64,000 nucleotides of DNA from Ascaris suum (lineage: Eukaryota > Nematoda > Chromadorea > Rhabditida > Ascarididae): positions 7,342,110-7,406,109 of the forward strand of contig CM024177.1 in NCBI GenBank assembly GCA_013433145.1, written 5' to 3'. The notes beneath the pieces were generated by a model. That model ran no database searches. It was not told the DNA's origin and saw only the letters and a list, made by a program, of their open reading frames with translations. Numbering within the stretch: the first letter of the stretch is position 1; the number at the start of each line of letters is the position of its first letter. Below, piece by piece: positions 50,741 through 62,495 of the stretch. The position numbers and the translations under genes were made by a program.

Positions 50741-53700
50741 TACGCGCAGTGGGGCAAGTGCATTGTGTTGACTACTTTGCCTAGTGCTTTATGACTGATT
50801 CGTACTGGCGTTAAAACGAGCCAAAGACAAGCTAGTGGCAAAACGGATTCTACAGGCTGACGTGCTACGAGTTCTTGAATACTCTTGCGACGTTGCTTTA
50901 CACAGCTGCATTAGGGCAACGTCGTGTCTGTATGTGTTTGTCTGTCTGTTCGGCAGTCTGAACATTATAATCGTTGAAGTTATGGGTTCACCTTCTAAGT
51001 CTTGCTTCACTTCAACAGTTATCGCTCGGAGTGCCACTTGGCAAAAGTCTAGTCATAGATAAACGAATTATTTGTGCAAGACTTGCGTTGTCGATCGGAT
51101 CAGTTGATACAGAAAGCGTTATTTCGACTATGCTAATTATTGTTATATCGAATAAGAGGCAGTCAAAAGTTCATGCCGTTCCAGCTCTTTGACATGTTTG
51201 TCCACTTGCATTCCGATCAGACAAGCTAAAAAAGAAATGCGACCTATCATAAAAGCTAGATAATGTCCTCACATATGCAAATTTTTGGATCTCTCTCATT
51301 TTTCATCAGTCCTGAAAGGTTGAAGACAACTTGAAAGTTGGTTTATGCATATATAGATTACAATGAGCAATTTATAACTGCGCGATAATATACGCAACTA
51401 TGATGTCATATTGAATGTTCCAACTTCAAAATCAACAACGCATAGAATAGAGACGAAATATTTGCATCCAGTGTGATTGTTTTCAAACGATATAAAAGCA
51501 CTCTTTTCTTGCAATTAAATCTAATTGAATCAAACACTTTCATTTTATTTGAGGAAATAATTTTCTTCTTTCAAAATATTCACTTAAATATGTTTTCACA
51601 GATTCGAAAATAAGCCATTTTTATAACGAATGTTGCTTAGCTGAAACATTTTGCATAAATAAAACCTATTTCCATACATAAATTCCAATAGTTCTGTGAT
51701 ATTTCCTATGAATAAAATGTTGAGTTTCTAAAAAGATAGAATCTCATTTATCGAATAAAGAAATCAAGTGAAATAAGGAAAACTCAGGTGAAATAACACT
51801 CACCTGATATTAAAAAAAAGCAAGTTAACTTCATTTTAAATGGCAAAAATAATTCACCTTCAACACCAAATTTGGTTAGGAAATTATTTCATCTCAGAAA
51901 TTTTTTGTTCGATGAATCAAGTGGTGTTAGAAACGACAGCGAGTAGAGGATTCGATAAAGGAAAACAGCTGCACAGTTGCACAAACCGCACAACTGCCTA
52001 TCTAAGTGAGAAAATGAGGAAACAAAATGCCAACAAAATATGATCGGTTAACGATCTCAACCCGTCGATCGTCGATTAACGCATCAATGCTCCTAACGTT
52101 TCACGATCGCGCAGAGGTCATCTTGCTATCATTCACGCAGCTGATGACCATTGTTTACAACGTTCAAAAAAGTGGTCATTAGATGGTAGTGATAATATGG
52201 TAGAATTTGGTTTCTACCACTGTCCTCAAAAAAAAAAAAAACAGTATAAGCTTTCTTTTCAGATAGAATCGAGTCTGCTTCTGCAACTTCCTTGAAATAT
52301 CGAATTTTTTCAAATACTTTCGCCGCAAATTAAAACGAATTTAATTTTTCTATTTTTCAACGCTCAATACTTTTCTTGATATGGTGAATAACTTTGTATA
52401 ATTTAAAAGATATACTGGCACATGATATGTTGTTTTTATTCCATCTAAATCTTTCAAAGCAAATACTGCATGATTTATAGTAAGCCATAAGAAAGGGGGT
52501 AATTGCGCACCAAATGACTGCAATAAAAAAGAACTTCAACAGCAAATTGAATGAATCTTTGAATGAATATTGATCTCCGACTTTCGCGTCAGACGTTCTT
52601 GCGTTCAAAAATTGGAATGCACGAGGATAGTACTGGCATATGCGGAATTGCTTCTGCGTTGCACATCTCTAAACTACCTTACTGACAATAACTGCATATC
52701 AACGTTTCCAAGACAGTTATCATGTAATAATAGTAAGCTGCACTGGAATTGAAAGTGAGACAAGAATAGTAAGAAGCATTTCAATTGTAAGACGAGCCAA
52801 AACTGATAAATCAAGGAGAACAAACGAAAACACGATGAAAAATTTGGAGAATTGAAATAAAAAAGAAGTTGTACATACATCCTCAGCATAGATAGAACCT
52901 GTGCTGGCAGAAACCCACTTTTCGAAGTATACATTCCAATACCCCCTTAAAAATTTAAACAACGCAAACAACGAGTAAAATCACCTACTTCGAACTTATT
53001 GATCTATTGTATACATAAAACAATTTTCATACGTGCGTAAATCGAAACAAACGTGAAATAAGAAAAAAAAGAGACCTCGATGCTTTAAACATGAAGATCC
53101 TCTTCGAAGGCAGCGGAAAAATAAGCTCTTCGGCCTTAATCTATGCGAATACGTCATACTAAAGCGTACCTATAAGCGAACATAAAAAGGTCCATAAAGG
53201 CTTTTGAAAGAAAGCAACAACAGAATTTCGGAAATATTTCTTTCGAGTGAGCAGGGGGAGGACTGAAGTATATTAAGATCCGTTCTTTGTTGTGTTCGCT
53301 ATTGGATGAGGTGTGAGTAACGAAATGAAAGACTCAGATGAAAGAAGAGAGACGAGGTGCAAAACGATTAAAAGAGATAGGTGCTATAGAGTTGGCATTT
53401 CATTGAGTTGTATGGAGGGACGAATAATTGACGGAATGCCATTTTTACAACGTTCGTTTTTTGCATTATCCTTCAAAGAATTGAACTTTGATTACTGAAG
53501 GGAGAAATAAATATACCTGAAAATTATAAGTTAATGCAGCAGATGGCTGCAATCGAAAAGCAATATTCGCGAAGCACAAAAGCGAAGCTTAGCAATAATA
53601 TTGTTGATGCTGCTTTTTCTCACTATTGCAATTGGTTGCTATAATTAATCTCAGAACTGCGATGAATGGGGACATGATATAAAAGGAATCAATAAATGAT

Positions 53701-54363
53701 ATAGGCAAACCTGGAATATTGAGAGGGAGTGCGAGCAGGGAAGGGAAAGGAGAGGGGCAAGGGTGGAAGGGTTAACAACATCTTGGAGGACTGAAAAAAA
53801 GCTTGGAAAGAAAAGAAGATTAGTGAAGGAGTTTTTATTTTACAAGCTTGTTCCGCTCGTTTTATTTTGTCAAACGAGTGTTTAGGCCACAAAATCGGAA
53901 TTTCAGTGTTCTTCAAGCGTTTAAAAAACTTCAATTTTCAATGAAAGAATACATGTCGAAAATTTTTTGGAAATTCAGTTCTGAATTGGCACTGTCCCAA
54001 ATTTCGAAAGATCGTTTGATCGATATATTCACAGCGATGTAAAATGATAATCTGTATTTGAGTAGTATTAAAAGCCGATTGTGCTAATAACTTCACATTC
54101 TTCATGAAATCAGCTCTCGAAAAGTGCACTATAAGTAAATACAGCTATGGGCGAATTCAAGTGAATTGGCCTCCTCTTTACTATCCGTCGTCGGGATAGA
54201 AGTTGCGTTGTTATGAAACCTTCTGGGTCGACAAAAACTTGCACAAAAATTTAAACACTTAAGACCAACATCCTTTGGGCTCGCAGTGAGCTGTCAATTT
54301 AACGCATTTGGCAACTTGTCAGTATTTCGCGTCTTGATCAGATCTCCTCCCCCTAGCCATCCT

Positions 54364-54383
54364 CCCCCCCCCCCCCCCCCCCC
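54364..54383. repeat. Poly-C run, 20 bases
   Basis: The longest single-base run in the window, preceded by a C-rich stretch. Such runs are prone to sequencing or assembly length error. Confidence 0.9.
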
Positions 54384-54920
54384 TCGCGTCTATACACGCC
54401 TAAGATATGAGATAATGATAAAAAATCAGGAAATTTTATGACGCACTCAGCTGTGTCGCATATTCCTCCTCTATTTTCAAATGTATCGTCGTTATAAGGA
54501 TAAGGAAGAAATTCGTGCAGTACTGTATGCGCAATTGAGTTGTCATATTTCTAGACAGCAATACCACAAGGATGTCTGGAAAGTTGGATGTATCGACAGG
54601 TGGAATTAATTGTTGGCAAATTACTACGGAAACTATAGAAGACAAAAATGATTTGGATCGTTTTAAGCAATTTTGTTGTCGACCCGATTACCATAAACGA
54701 ATTATTCGGCGATCGCTCGAGGGAATTCATTGGAATTGCTTTATATTTGGATTAGCTAAGATATTATATAGGCCAAGTTATCATAACATGAATTGTTTAA
54801 TCCGAGATGCAATACAACGAATGACCACTTAAATCATTCAGTACTTTTAATTGTGGTCGTGAATTATAAGCATAAACGAATTTCCGTTGTGCAATAAAAT
54901 CGATCTTTTGAAGCATGCAG

Positions 54921-55070
54921 AACAAACGAGATGTTCTTCATTGCGGTTATAACGCTGCCAGATACGAAAGTTTTGAGTCGGGATTATCGTTATGAATATT
55001 TCAAGCCGGCAGTTTTCCAACTTCAGAATAATGGGAAACCAGTTTTTCCATTGTCTAGATGGCTTATTTG
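54921..55070 (+). CDS. Coding-like internal exon, unknown product
   Basis: Bounded by a GCATGCAG acceptor and a TTTG/GTAGGT donor. The single open reading (one base, 49 codons, two bases) gives TNEMFFIAVITLPDTKVLSR then DYRYEYFKPAVFQLQNNG and FPLSRWLI. It reads like a folded-domain segment. It ends in phase 2 and so could join the exon at 56815, which needs one base, instead of, or in addition to, the exon at 55133. Family not recognised. Confidence 0.4.
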
Positions 55071-55132
55071 GTAGGTGATGAGGTGGTATTCAGGTTGGGG
55101 GAGTGTCGTTGCGCATCATTTGCGGGGATCGG

Positions 55133-56983
55133 ATGAGATACTGCAACTCACTTCTTGCACTTCGTGTGCTCACTGTATTCCTCGCGCTCCTGGTTGCGAA
55201 GGATTTTCGTCTACTTGTGAGATGCATTTTATCGCTATGGGCACCGTTCTACCATGCTTTCTATTCTCCACAGTCCAGGTTTGTATTTATTGTCGACACA
55301 TTATGAAGTTACGTCTCAAGATACATGAATACTACAGAAAACTTCTATAGTAAAGATGGCTCAAGGGGAATCCGGAATTTCACCTCCAGCGGAGAGCCAT
55401 CGGTGTATCTAACTGACGGGATTTCATTTTTCAAGGCGGCCGGGAAAAATTGTGAGAGAGTGTTGTGTGGCGATCTGATCTCATGTCTGTATGAATTTTA
55501 TTTCAGTAGACCACCTCCTTTACTATAGAAGCATGAAAATAACGTTCAATTTGTCTATGCAAGAAAGTCACGTTGATTTTCGAAGCGATTGAATGCAAAA
55601 AAGCAAGATTACGAGTGCAAATTTGCGGCTCCATCTGTTTTTCTGCAAATGTCTTGAACTCTGTAGATGCAGTAGGACGTCAAAAAATGGCCATTAGGAG
55701 GTAAGGAGGGTAACTGGTGATGCGACCGCATGTGAAGTCTTCAAATGGCCTGTGCAGGATGAGGCTTACTGTTTCACCCACATCCTCAATTTGCTGATGT
55801 CGGTTGTGTTCGACATAGTGACATCGAAAGTCAGTGATTTCAAATCGTTCTTGATGCGCATCCTGAAGTAACCGGTAGAAAGATGCATTGACGATCGAGA
55901 GAAAGTGAAATCATATGACTGCATCCTTGTTTTCCAGCACACAGTTTTCTTTTTTCACAATTGCCGAGTCTCATGTGGGGCAAGCATGAGCTAGTAGCAC
56001 GGAAGGTGAAGGAGGACCGCTCTCTGCAGTGACCTTTGTGAGGTCGGCAACATATGCATCCTTCGTTCCTTGCCTTCTTAGAGCCAGCTTTTTTATGGTG
56101 TTTTGGCAGCGGATTTATCGACGATGTATTTTCATGCTTTTTATCATACGAATATTTTTAGCACCGGCCAGTGTGATTGCTGGAATCACAAAAAAATGCC
56201 TTTGGCGCATTTTCCCATATGTCTTTCGATAGTTTAATAAAGCTTTATCATGCTCGCGCGCTTAAATTTCATCCAGAGGGACAAACTTTAATTGATCATT
56301 TGAATTTTATTCGTCATGAGTGTATAATTTAATTTAGTAGAGTGGCGGTAATCGAAAACTTTATAAAATATTCCAAACTGAGCAGTGATCAACATTATTT
56401 TCACTAACTATAAGAGTAGTACCTAAATTCATGTCGCATAAGAATGAAAGTGTGAATGTTACAAGGGAAAATGCAAGAGAATTTTTAAATACTAGTTTTC
56501 CAGCAAGAGCTATGCTTGTGATATCTAATTATGAGGGGTATCATGATTGGATGCATTAATGCAACCAAGGTTGGATGCAATGAAAACCTTTTGTGGGACT
56601 TTCGGACAAGGCAGTTTAGAAGGACGTTGAAGCCAGTTGAAGAAACATCAGTGCTTATAATCGAAGTCGTACCGTCTGACGTTTCAGCTATTCATTACGA
56701 GATTCCTAATAGAATAGATGTTTTTTTTTTTCACAGGAAGTAATTCAGTTTAGTCTATTCTACCGTTATTTTTTTCTTATACACGGATATTCAATAAAAG
56801 CCTTCAGTTTACAGCAATACGTCAACGATTCGGCTATTTAGCTGGGATGATGTGGATCTCTTATCGCCCCCGGCTTTCAACGATTCCATCTCGGAAGCGC
56901 TTCGTATGAACGAGCTATTAGCTCGACCTCAGTATAAATGTGATAAGTCGACTCGAATTGGTAGCGAGCATTTCGGCTTTCTT
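55133..56983 (+). CDS. Candidate two-exon segment of a type II membrane or secreted protein
   Basis: Exon 55133-55278 begins with an ATG and encodes a signal-anchor-like start (MRYCNSLLALRVLTVFLALL). It ends in phase 2 at AG/GTTTGT. Exon 56815-56983 starts in the matching phase after TTTACAG and encodes SWDDVDLLSPPAFNDSISEA, ALRMNELLARPQYKCDKSTR and RIGSEHFGFL; the frame continues as VCYDAD to a TAG at 57059-57061. The C-x-x-x-x-RIG ... G-x-x-VC-x-D pattern resembles the N-terminal part of the METTL24/FkbM-like methyltransferases of nematodes, but this is a weak resemblance. The true donor of the second exon and the rest of the gene are unresolved. Confidence 0.35.
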
Positions 56984-57982
56984 GTATGCTACGACGCCGA
57001 TTTTATTAGCGCTAATACAACTATTGGGTATGGAGCTTTTAATATTGCTTGCTATGTATAGAGCAGCAAAAATTATTTCCTTTACTATTTGTTCTTTTTT
57101 CCGTCATAATTTGTTGGCTTCACAAAATTATATCATCTGCCTCCGTTCTCTTTCTTGCTTTAGAAGATTTTGCATCCCTCTCAAAACGCCTCTTTATGTG
57201 ACGTCTCTTGCTCAAAACTATAAATTCACAACGTTGTTAGGTTTCTGTGCTGTTTCTTTTTCGGTTTCTGCATTTCCATCAGTGATATCCATTTCTTGAA
57301 AAGTTCCAAAGAGAGGTGAAGAACGTTCTGTCATTTCGGTTCTTATGCATAAATGGGAACTTTTTGAGTGTTTTCAACTAAAATTCTGGTGTGAAAAAGA
57401 GCTGATGCCTAAATTATGCTAATATAAGCAGTAATTATGTATAAAATAAAGGCGTAGAACGTTATGAAGAGAGAAGTGCAAGTGCTAGATTTAATTTGAG
57501 AAAATATATATGAGATGTCTTTTTAGGTGAATACCATTTTATTGAAGTGCCATACGGTAGTTTAATATCTTTCTGCCTTGAGAAATCATTAAGATTCCAG
57601 GTGTTGATCGGATTTCTAGAACTTTGCGAGTTTGTTACATTTTTTTTTTGTTATTTGCTGCATGAGAACAATTTATAGCTTTTATTTTTGTGCTGTTTAG
57701 TTCAGGTTATTAGTGCGAAAGTTTACATGCTGTAATAAGCACTACATGTTTACGGAAGGATATCTTGCTTGATGTTTTCAGTAGTATAGAAAAGCTTTAG
57801 CATTTCGATGATACTTATAAGTTTCGAAGATAAAATTATCTCACTTTAGCGAAAGATTTGCGACAATGTAAGTAAATTCATCACTTTTGTCTTTATCCTC
57901 TCTTGGGAATTCATTTTCTTTGTATCCTGTCATTGTTGAAATTATTGAAAAACGTTTTGCAGAACTGCTGTTCTTTTGACAG

Positions 57983-58119
57983 GAGATATATTTGAAGACT
58001 CCTCGTTTCTGAAGTCACTGAATCCGAGAAGATGGGTAGTGTTCATTCCGGAAAACTATGCAGGTCTGGATCAGCTTGGAGATGTTGGTTGGTGGTTCCT
58101 TCACATGCTGAATGCTTAA
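57983..58119 (+). CDS. Coding-like terminal exon, unknown product
   Basis: After a TTTTGACAG acceptor, two split-codon bases are followed by 44 codons and a TAA: NPRRWVVFIPENYAGLDQLG then DVGWWFLHMLNA. The composition looks genuine. It does not join in phase to the preceding candidate exon. The opposite strand is also open here (58305-58015), so coding on the plus strand is not proven. Confidence 0.28.
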
Positions 58120-58821
58120 GTATGTTGAAGCAAGTATAACTGGTAAGGGAGGAAGAGAATTGAAAAGTACTGTTATTGTATCTATCATTTGATTTCCGCA
58201 TAGTGCCGTTATTTCTGTAGCTATCGTTCTGCAGTTTTTATCCTTCATCTTTAGATTAGCATAAAAATCTTCAGCCTCTGATACCTCATAGCGTGTTGGA
58301 AACAAAGAAGGAGATATCTGTTTTCTGTCATGTTAGTATTATTTTCCGACACACCTCTGTATTGATCATTCTCAGGTGGCGCTCTATTAAACAGTTAGTG
58401 CAGTTGCATATCATTACTTGCTTTTCCCACAACGTCCAAGGCAAAATGCTATTGTTTGAGCATATATTACTAGTTGCGGTTTTCTTTTCTGCACGAAGCG
58501 AAGAGTGCTGCCTTCCTAGTCAGCTTCCATCATTGCCATTATAGCTGCACAACACTCATTACATATTTTTCTGTTGTAGAAATATTCGGTGTGTGCTTAA
58601 TGCAGACAGAATCACGATGCTTCGATAATGATGCTCTCAGCTATTCCTTCCTTAACAGCTCATTTCTTGAAGCTCAATCAAGAATAGAAAAGGATTTGGA
58701 TACGGGATGCAAAACATTCTTCATCTGATTGCTAGGAAACGTTAGAAGACGCTAATCAAAGGTGTTTTCCTCATTTGCATAATGAAGGTAAAAACAATTA
58801 TAATATGGAGTATTCTTTTAG

Positions 58822-59015
58822 ATGTGGAGGTAAATTATCTAATGCGTTTACGATATGCTGAAGATTGGAGTATAGACGACATAATCAGCGACATTGCTAA
58901 CAGGCAATTTGACAGCGCGTTTTTAAGCTTCTATTCACCTTTGATTAGCGCATCAGAAAATGGTGGCTTCAATCAGATGTTGGAAGCGCCGAAACTTGTT
59001 GCAAAATTGCTACCG
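58822..59015 (+). CDS. Coding-like internal exon, unknown product
   Basis: Bounded by a CTTTTAG acceptor and a CCG/GTTAGT donor; two split-codon bases plus 64 codons, ending in phase 0. It reads LMRLRYAEDWSIDDIISDIA, then NRQFDSAFLSFYSPLI and MLEAPKLVAKLLP. Acidic, helical, no Cys. Family not recognised. It may belong with the other plus-strand exons nearby. Confidence 0.4.
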
Positions 59016-60176
59016 GTTAGTTGAAACTTTGAGATTCATCTGTGGACTGTCACTGATCGCTTAAAACGAATTGCTTGTGACTTTGGTGGCGCTTATTTTG
59101 ATGCGATGACTTCATTTCTTCTGTAAACAACGATAAAAAGTGAGCAAATGAAGTAATATATTTGGCAAACTCTATAGGGATCTTTGCGATTTCATGCAGT
59201 TTTCAGCGAAATTCTCTTCTTTTTTTTAATTTGAAGAAATCCATTTAAATGCCACACCACTGACGCATAAGGAATTCTTTAGAGAAGTGTAACATGGAAA
59301 ATGCAAAAATATTTCTGCAGCACTTTGGGCGGGTACTCATAAAAGTTTTTTCATCACAATCTATAGATTGGCATGTGATTTTTATTTGTGCTTAAATATG
59401 TTCTTAAGTTTTTGCCATGCTTACTATACTTCATCGTAACAGAGGATCTTTGATCTGCAAGGGGCATACATTAGAGAAACGAGCTTATGGAGGAATATAT
59501 AAAAATCCGGATAGGTAACACTCTCCTTAAGTGAAGATTCTTAGCGGGCACAAAGAGGGGAGGGGGATGGGGAGTTTGAGATAAGTTTCTACTTGATCGA
59601 CTTGCAACAGCGAACCGAAGACAGTCGGATTTCAACAGAATGTTCTTGCTTTTGGGTTATTAAACTGCCGTGGGGATGGTATAAGAGACTCATCTATTTG
59701 TAGACCTCGCCACGAGGCCGCCGCTATTCATACTAATGACCTTGAAACAAAAATTGGCTGGGAGAAACAATTATGCTTTCGAGGATATGGACAGAGATGT
59801 CTTTGTCGGTTTTTTTTTGCTTCGCCTCGGCAGAGTGAGTGGCAAAAATCGACAATACAACATTTATAGTAGGCTTTCTGCAGGGCGGTGGCTTGCAGGA
59901 ATCTTGAAATGCTAGCTGTTTTTTCAGTGCACCTAATCAATATTGAACTCCGAAAAAACGAACAGAAGCAAAAATTATGAAGGACTGCCTATATATTCAG
60001 CTAATTTCATGAACGTAGTTTCATTGGTTCGTGAATTGGAGCTAACATCACATTATATGCAGATTGCCTATATATTGCCCTTCCGGTAACATGTTGTTGC
60101 AAAAATTCGTAATAAGTCGAGCCAAGTACCTGTAACTTCTGTGGAAGCTGCATTACCACATGCGCTAATGTTTCAG

Positions 60177-60250
60177 TTTCTGAATACGAACCAATTACAA
60201 TTGCTGGTGAAGATCGAAAAAAAGAACGGACAAAATATTATTCTGGAATG
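60177..60250 (+). CDS. Coding-like short exon, unknown product
   Basis: TTTCAG acceptor and ATG/GTATCG donor enclose two bases plus 24 codons reading SEYEPITIAGEDRKKERTKY and YSGM. Needs a preceding phase-1 exon, which was not found. Weak on its own, but on the same strand as the neighbouring exons. Confidence 0.28.
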
Positions 60251-61037
60251 GTATCGTCTCTTCTATCGGTTATTTTTTGAGTTTAACTTCGCGCTGTTAG
60301 GGGCGGAATCTGATGGAAATTGTGGTCGAATGTTGGACAAGTGCACTTATCGCTTAAGCTTCGTACATTTCGATGGATACGCTTTCGAGCCACCTGTATT
60401 TGGTTTTGGTTCGTTTTGCTTTGCTTCTGCCCATGTTACATTCATCGGAATTATTTAAACTTATTATTAATTTGGGTGTATTCTGCATTAATAAATCCAT
60501 ATTACCTGAGCACGGAAGATATAATTTCACGGTCAAAATATTTGCATTATTCGAGAGTGGAGCGTTCAAGTTTTTGCGATCCTCATAGTACCGTGCTTTC
60601 TTTTCACTGCCTCTTGTCTTGTGTTGTTGAGCACCATGCATTCTAAGGTGAGTGCCTCATAAATCAATTCTCAGCAACGAGCTTCACAACCGCGTGGTAC
60701 TGATTGAATCATGTTCTTATTGTGCCACACGGGATACCACTTATATAGTTGGCTTAGTAGATCTTATGCTTAAGGCAGTACTTTTGTTTTTTTGCTTTTT
60801 GCTATACACTGTGTTCAATTTATATGCACTTCTATTTTAGGCATAACATCACACGTTTTTGTCCTCTGAAAAACACTGAATTGTTTAGAATATCAAATTC
60901 TCATGTCAGGACGAATAGAAACAGCGCCTAAGCACGTAACGCCTTGCAGTTAAGCTCCTCAACCATTAACAACGCATCAGCTCACAAAATAACTGCTGCT
61001 TGCATATTTTGTTGTTATGCTGCAACACATTTTTTTA

Positions 61038-61051
61038 GGGGGGGGGGGGGG
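61038..61051. repeat. Poly-G run
   Basis: Fourteen consecutive G on the plus strand following a T-run, in non-coding sequence upstream of the exon at 61915. Confidence 0.9.
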
Positions 61052-61914
61052 AGGGAGATATTAAATTATTATTCAGAGGTCATTAATTGAGCACTTTTTC
61101 AAATATTTTTCGCCTTTTACATCTTTAAATTATCCTATGAATTACCTCAATTTCTCGAATTACTGCAATGAGATAAGCCGGAGTGAATCACTTCAAAATT
61201 CAAATTGAATTGATTCCAAAAATGACATAAATTGTCAAACTCACTTCCGCCTTTGTTAAATCACTAGTTATTTAAGGGGTGGGGTTTGTTTTTTATCACA
61301 TTTTTGTTCCTGCTTACTGGCATTTGCTTAGATATATGAACCCTAGCATTTTATGTTAGCTGTAAAGAAGAATCCACTACCAGTTGTTTGAAAACAAAGC
61401 GTTTTGGAATCCAAGATTAAACCCATATTATAGTTGAGTTTCCCCGAGCACTTAGTTTTGTATCCCACCTTATCGGAGCCCTTTTATGGATAGTCTTTCG
61501 AGGAACGTGAGCACTTTTCGACAATAAATAGACTCTGAAATTTTCTGCCTCCTGTGGTCGTCGGTCTCTATTTTAGGTTTCATATTTTCTGCACCGTCTT
61601 CTTTTACTCTTTAATTTTATTCTCAAGCAGTGTTAATTTGAACGGCTCATCATGTCTCCATTTTTGTCAATAAGGGTAGAGATATCTATGGAGTGAGCAT
61701 GATGAGCTGTTATTAGAAAGTGGCTGCAGCAGCTGCTTCGTGGAGGGCGAGCTCGGAGTTAAAGTTGTGCTTAATAGGGTACCTGTATGAGTGCGTTGTA
61801 ACGTGAATTATGTAAAGTTGATGAGAACGGTAGAGGGAATGCCGCCTATTTTCGGCTTTCGCTTTTTATGATCAAATTCAAAATTCACCACAGAAGTGAT
61901 CGACATCGTTTCAG

Positions 61915-62495
61915 GATCACCCCTCGAGGAAAGAAATCGACTTATACGCTATCTCAAAAACATTGATAAATTTCGTAATTGCACAGATCGTGATTCCGAT
62001 CACTCGGAGCTGCCAATAGTGTGCAGCGAAACAGTTTCTGCCAAGAAAAACTGCAGCGTAATTTATGTGAGGTAAGTTCTGTAATTTTGTTTGAGTCTAT
62101 TTTCGAAACATTTCGAGCCGGAAAATGAGAAAAAGGTAGTGTTGAGTGGTAAATTTATATTCGGCTACGTTCTCAGTGCTCAATTGCTCTTGGCTTTGAA
62201 AAATTGAAATTCTTTGCTATTCTTCAAAACAACATACATCTGATGGCAGTAATCGGGAGTAGAGATTTCGACTATCATTGCTGAATTTATTATTTATACG
62301 ATTATTAATCTCTTATGTTTTGTGTTACGTTTACTGCATTATTGCCAACAGTCCTCAGGATCCTCCAATCGTCTTGCCAAAAGGCAAGAATATAAACTGC
62401 CTCACATTTAGGTACCGAAGTTTAAATTCTCTCGATAGCTTATCTGCGTTTGGTGATTGCGAACTCTATTACTTCTCACCACTGCTTAACACAAG
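61915..62495 (+). CDS. Two well-spliced exons of an unidentified, probably extracellular or lumenal protein
   Basis: Exon 61915-62071 lies between a GTTTCAG acceptor and a perfect AG/GTAAGT donor. Exon 62352-62495 lies between a CCAACAG acceptor and an AG/GTGAGT donor. The phases match (2 then 1), giving a continuous reading of about 100 residues: PLEERNRLIRYLKNIDKFRN, CSETVSAKKNCSVIYV, PPIVLPKGKNINCLTFRYRS and LSAFGDCELYYFSPLLN. Several Cys and two N-glycosylation motifs (NCT, NCS) suggest a secretory-pathway protein, perhaps a glycosyltransferase-like or methyltransferase-like lumenal domain, but I cannot name the family. It requires exons on both sides; the downstream one is not visible in the window. 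Confidence 0.55.

Larger units (their letters stand above)
49826..54920. other. Stretch without a supported gene
   Basis: Only short open frames. Hydrophobic minus-strand frames near 52357-52608 and 52720-52971 and overlapping frames near 50789-51062 were examined, but none has a family motif with consistent splicing. An 86-codon plus-strand frame at 54572-54832 reads protein-like but is unassigned. Confidence 0.35.

Noticed and set aside
58015..58305. Minus-strand 96-codon frame
   Set aside because: Overlaps the plus-strand candidate exon 57983-58119; it has no recognised motif. It cannot be fully excluded, but the plus strand fits the neighbouring exons better.
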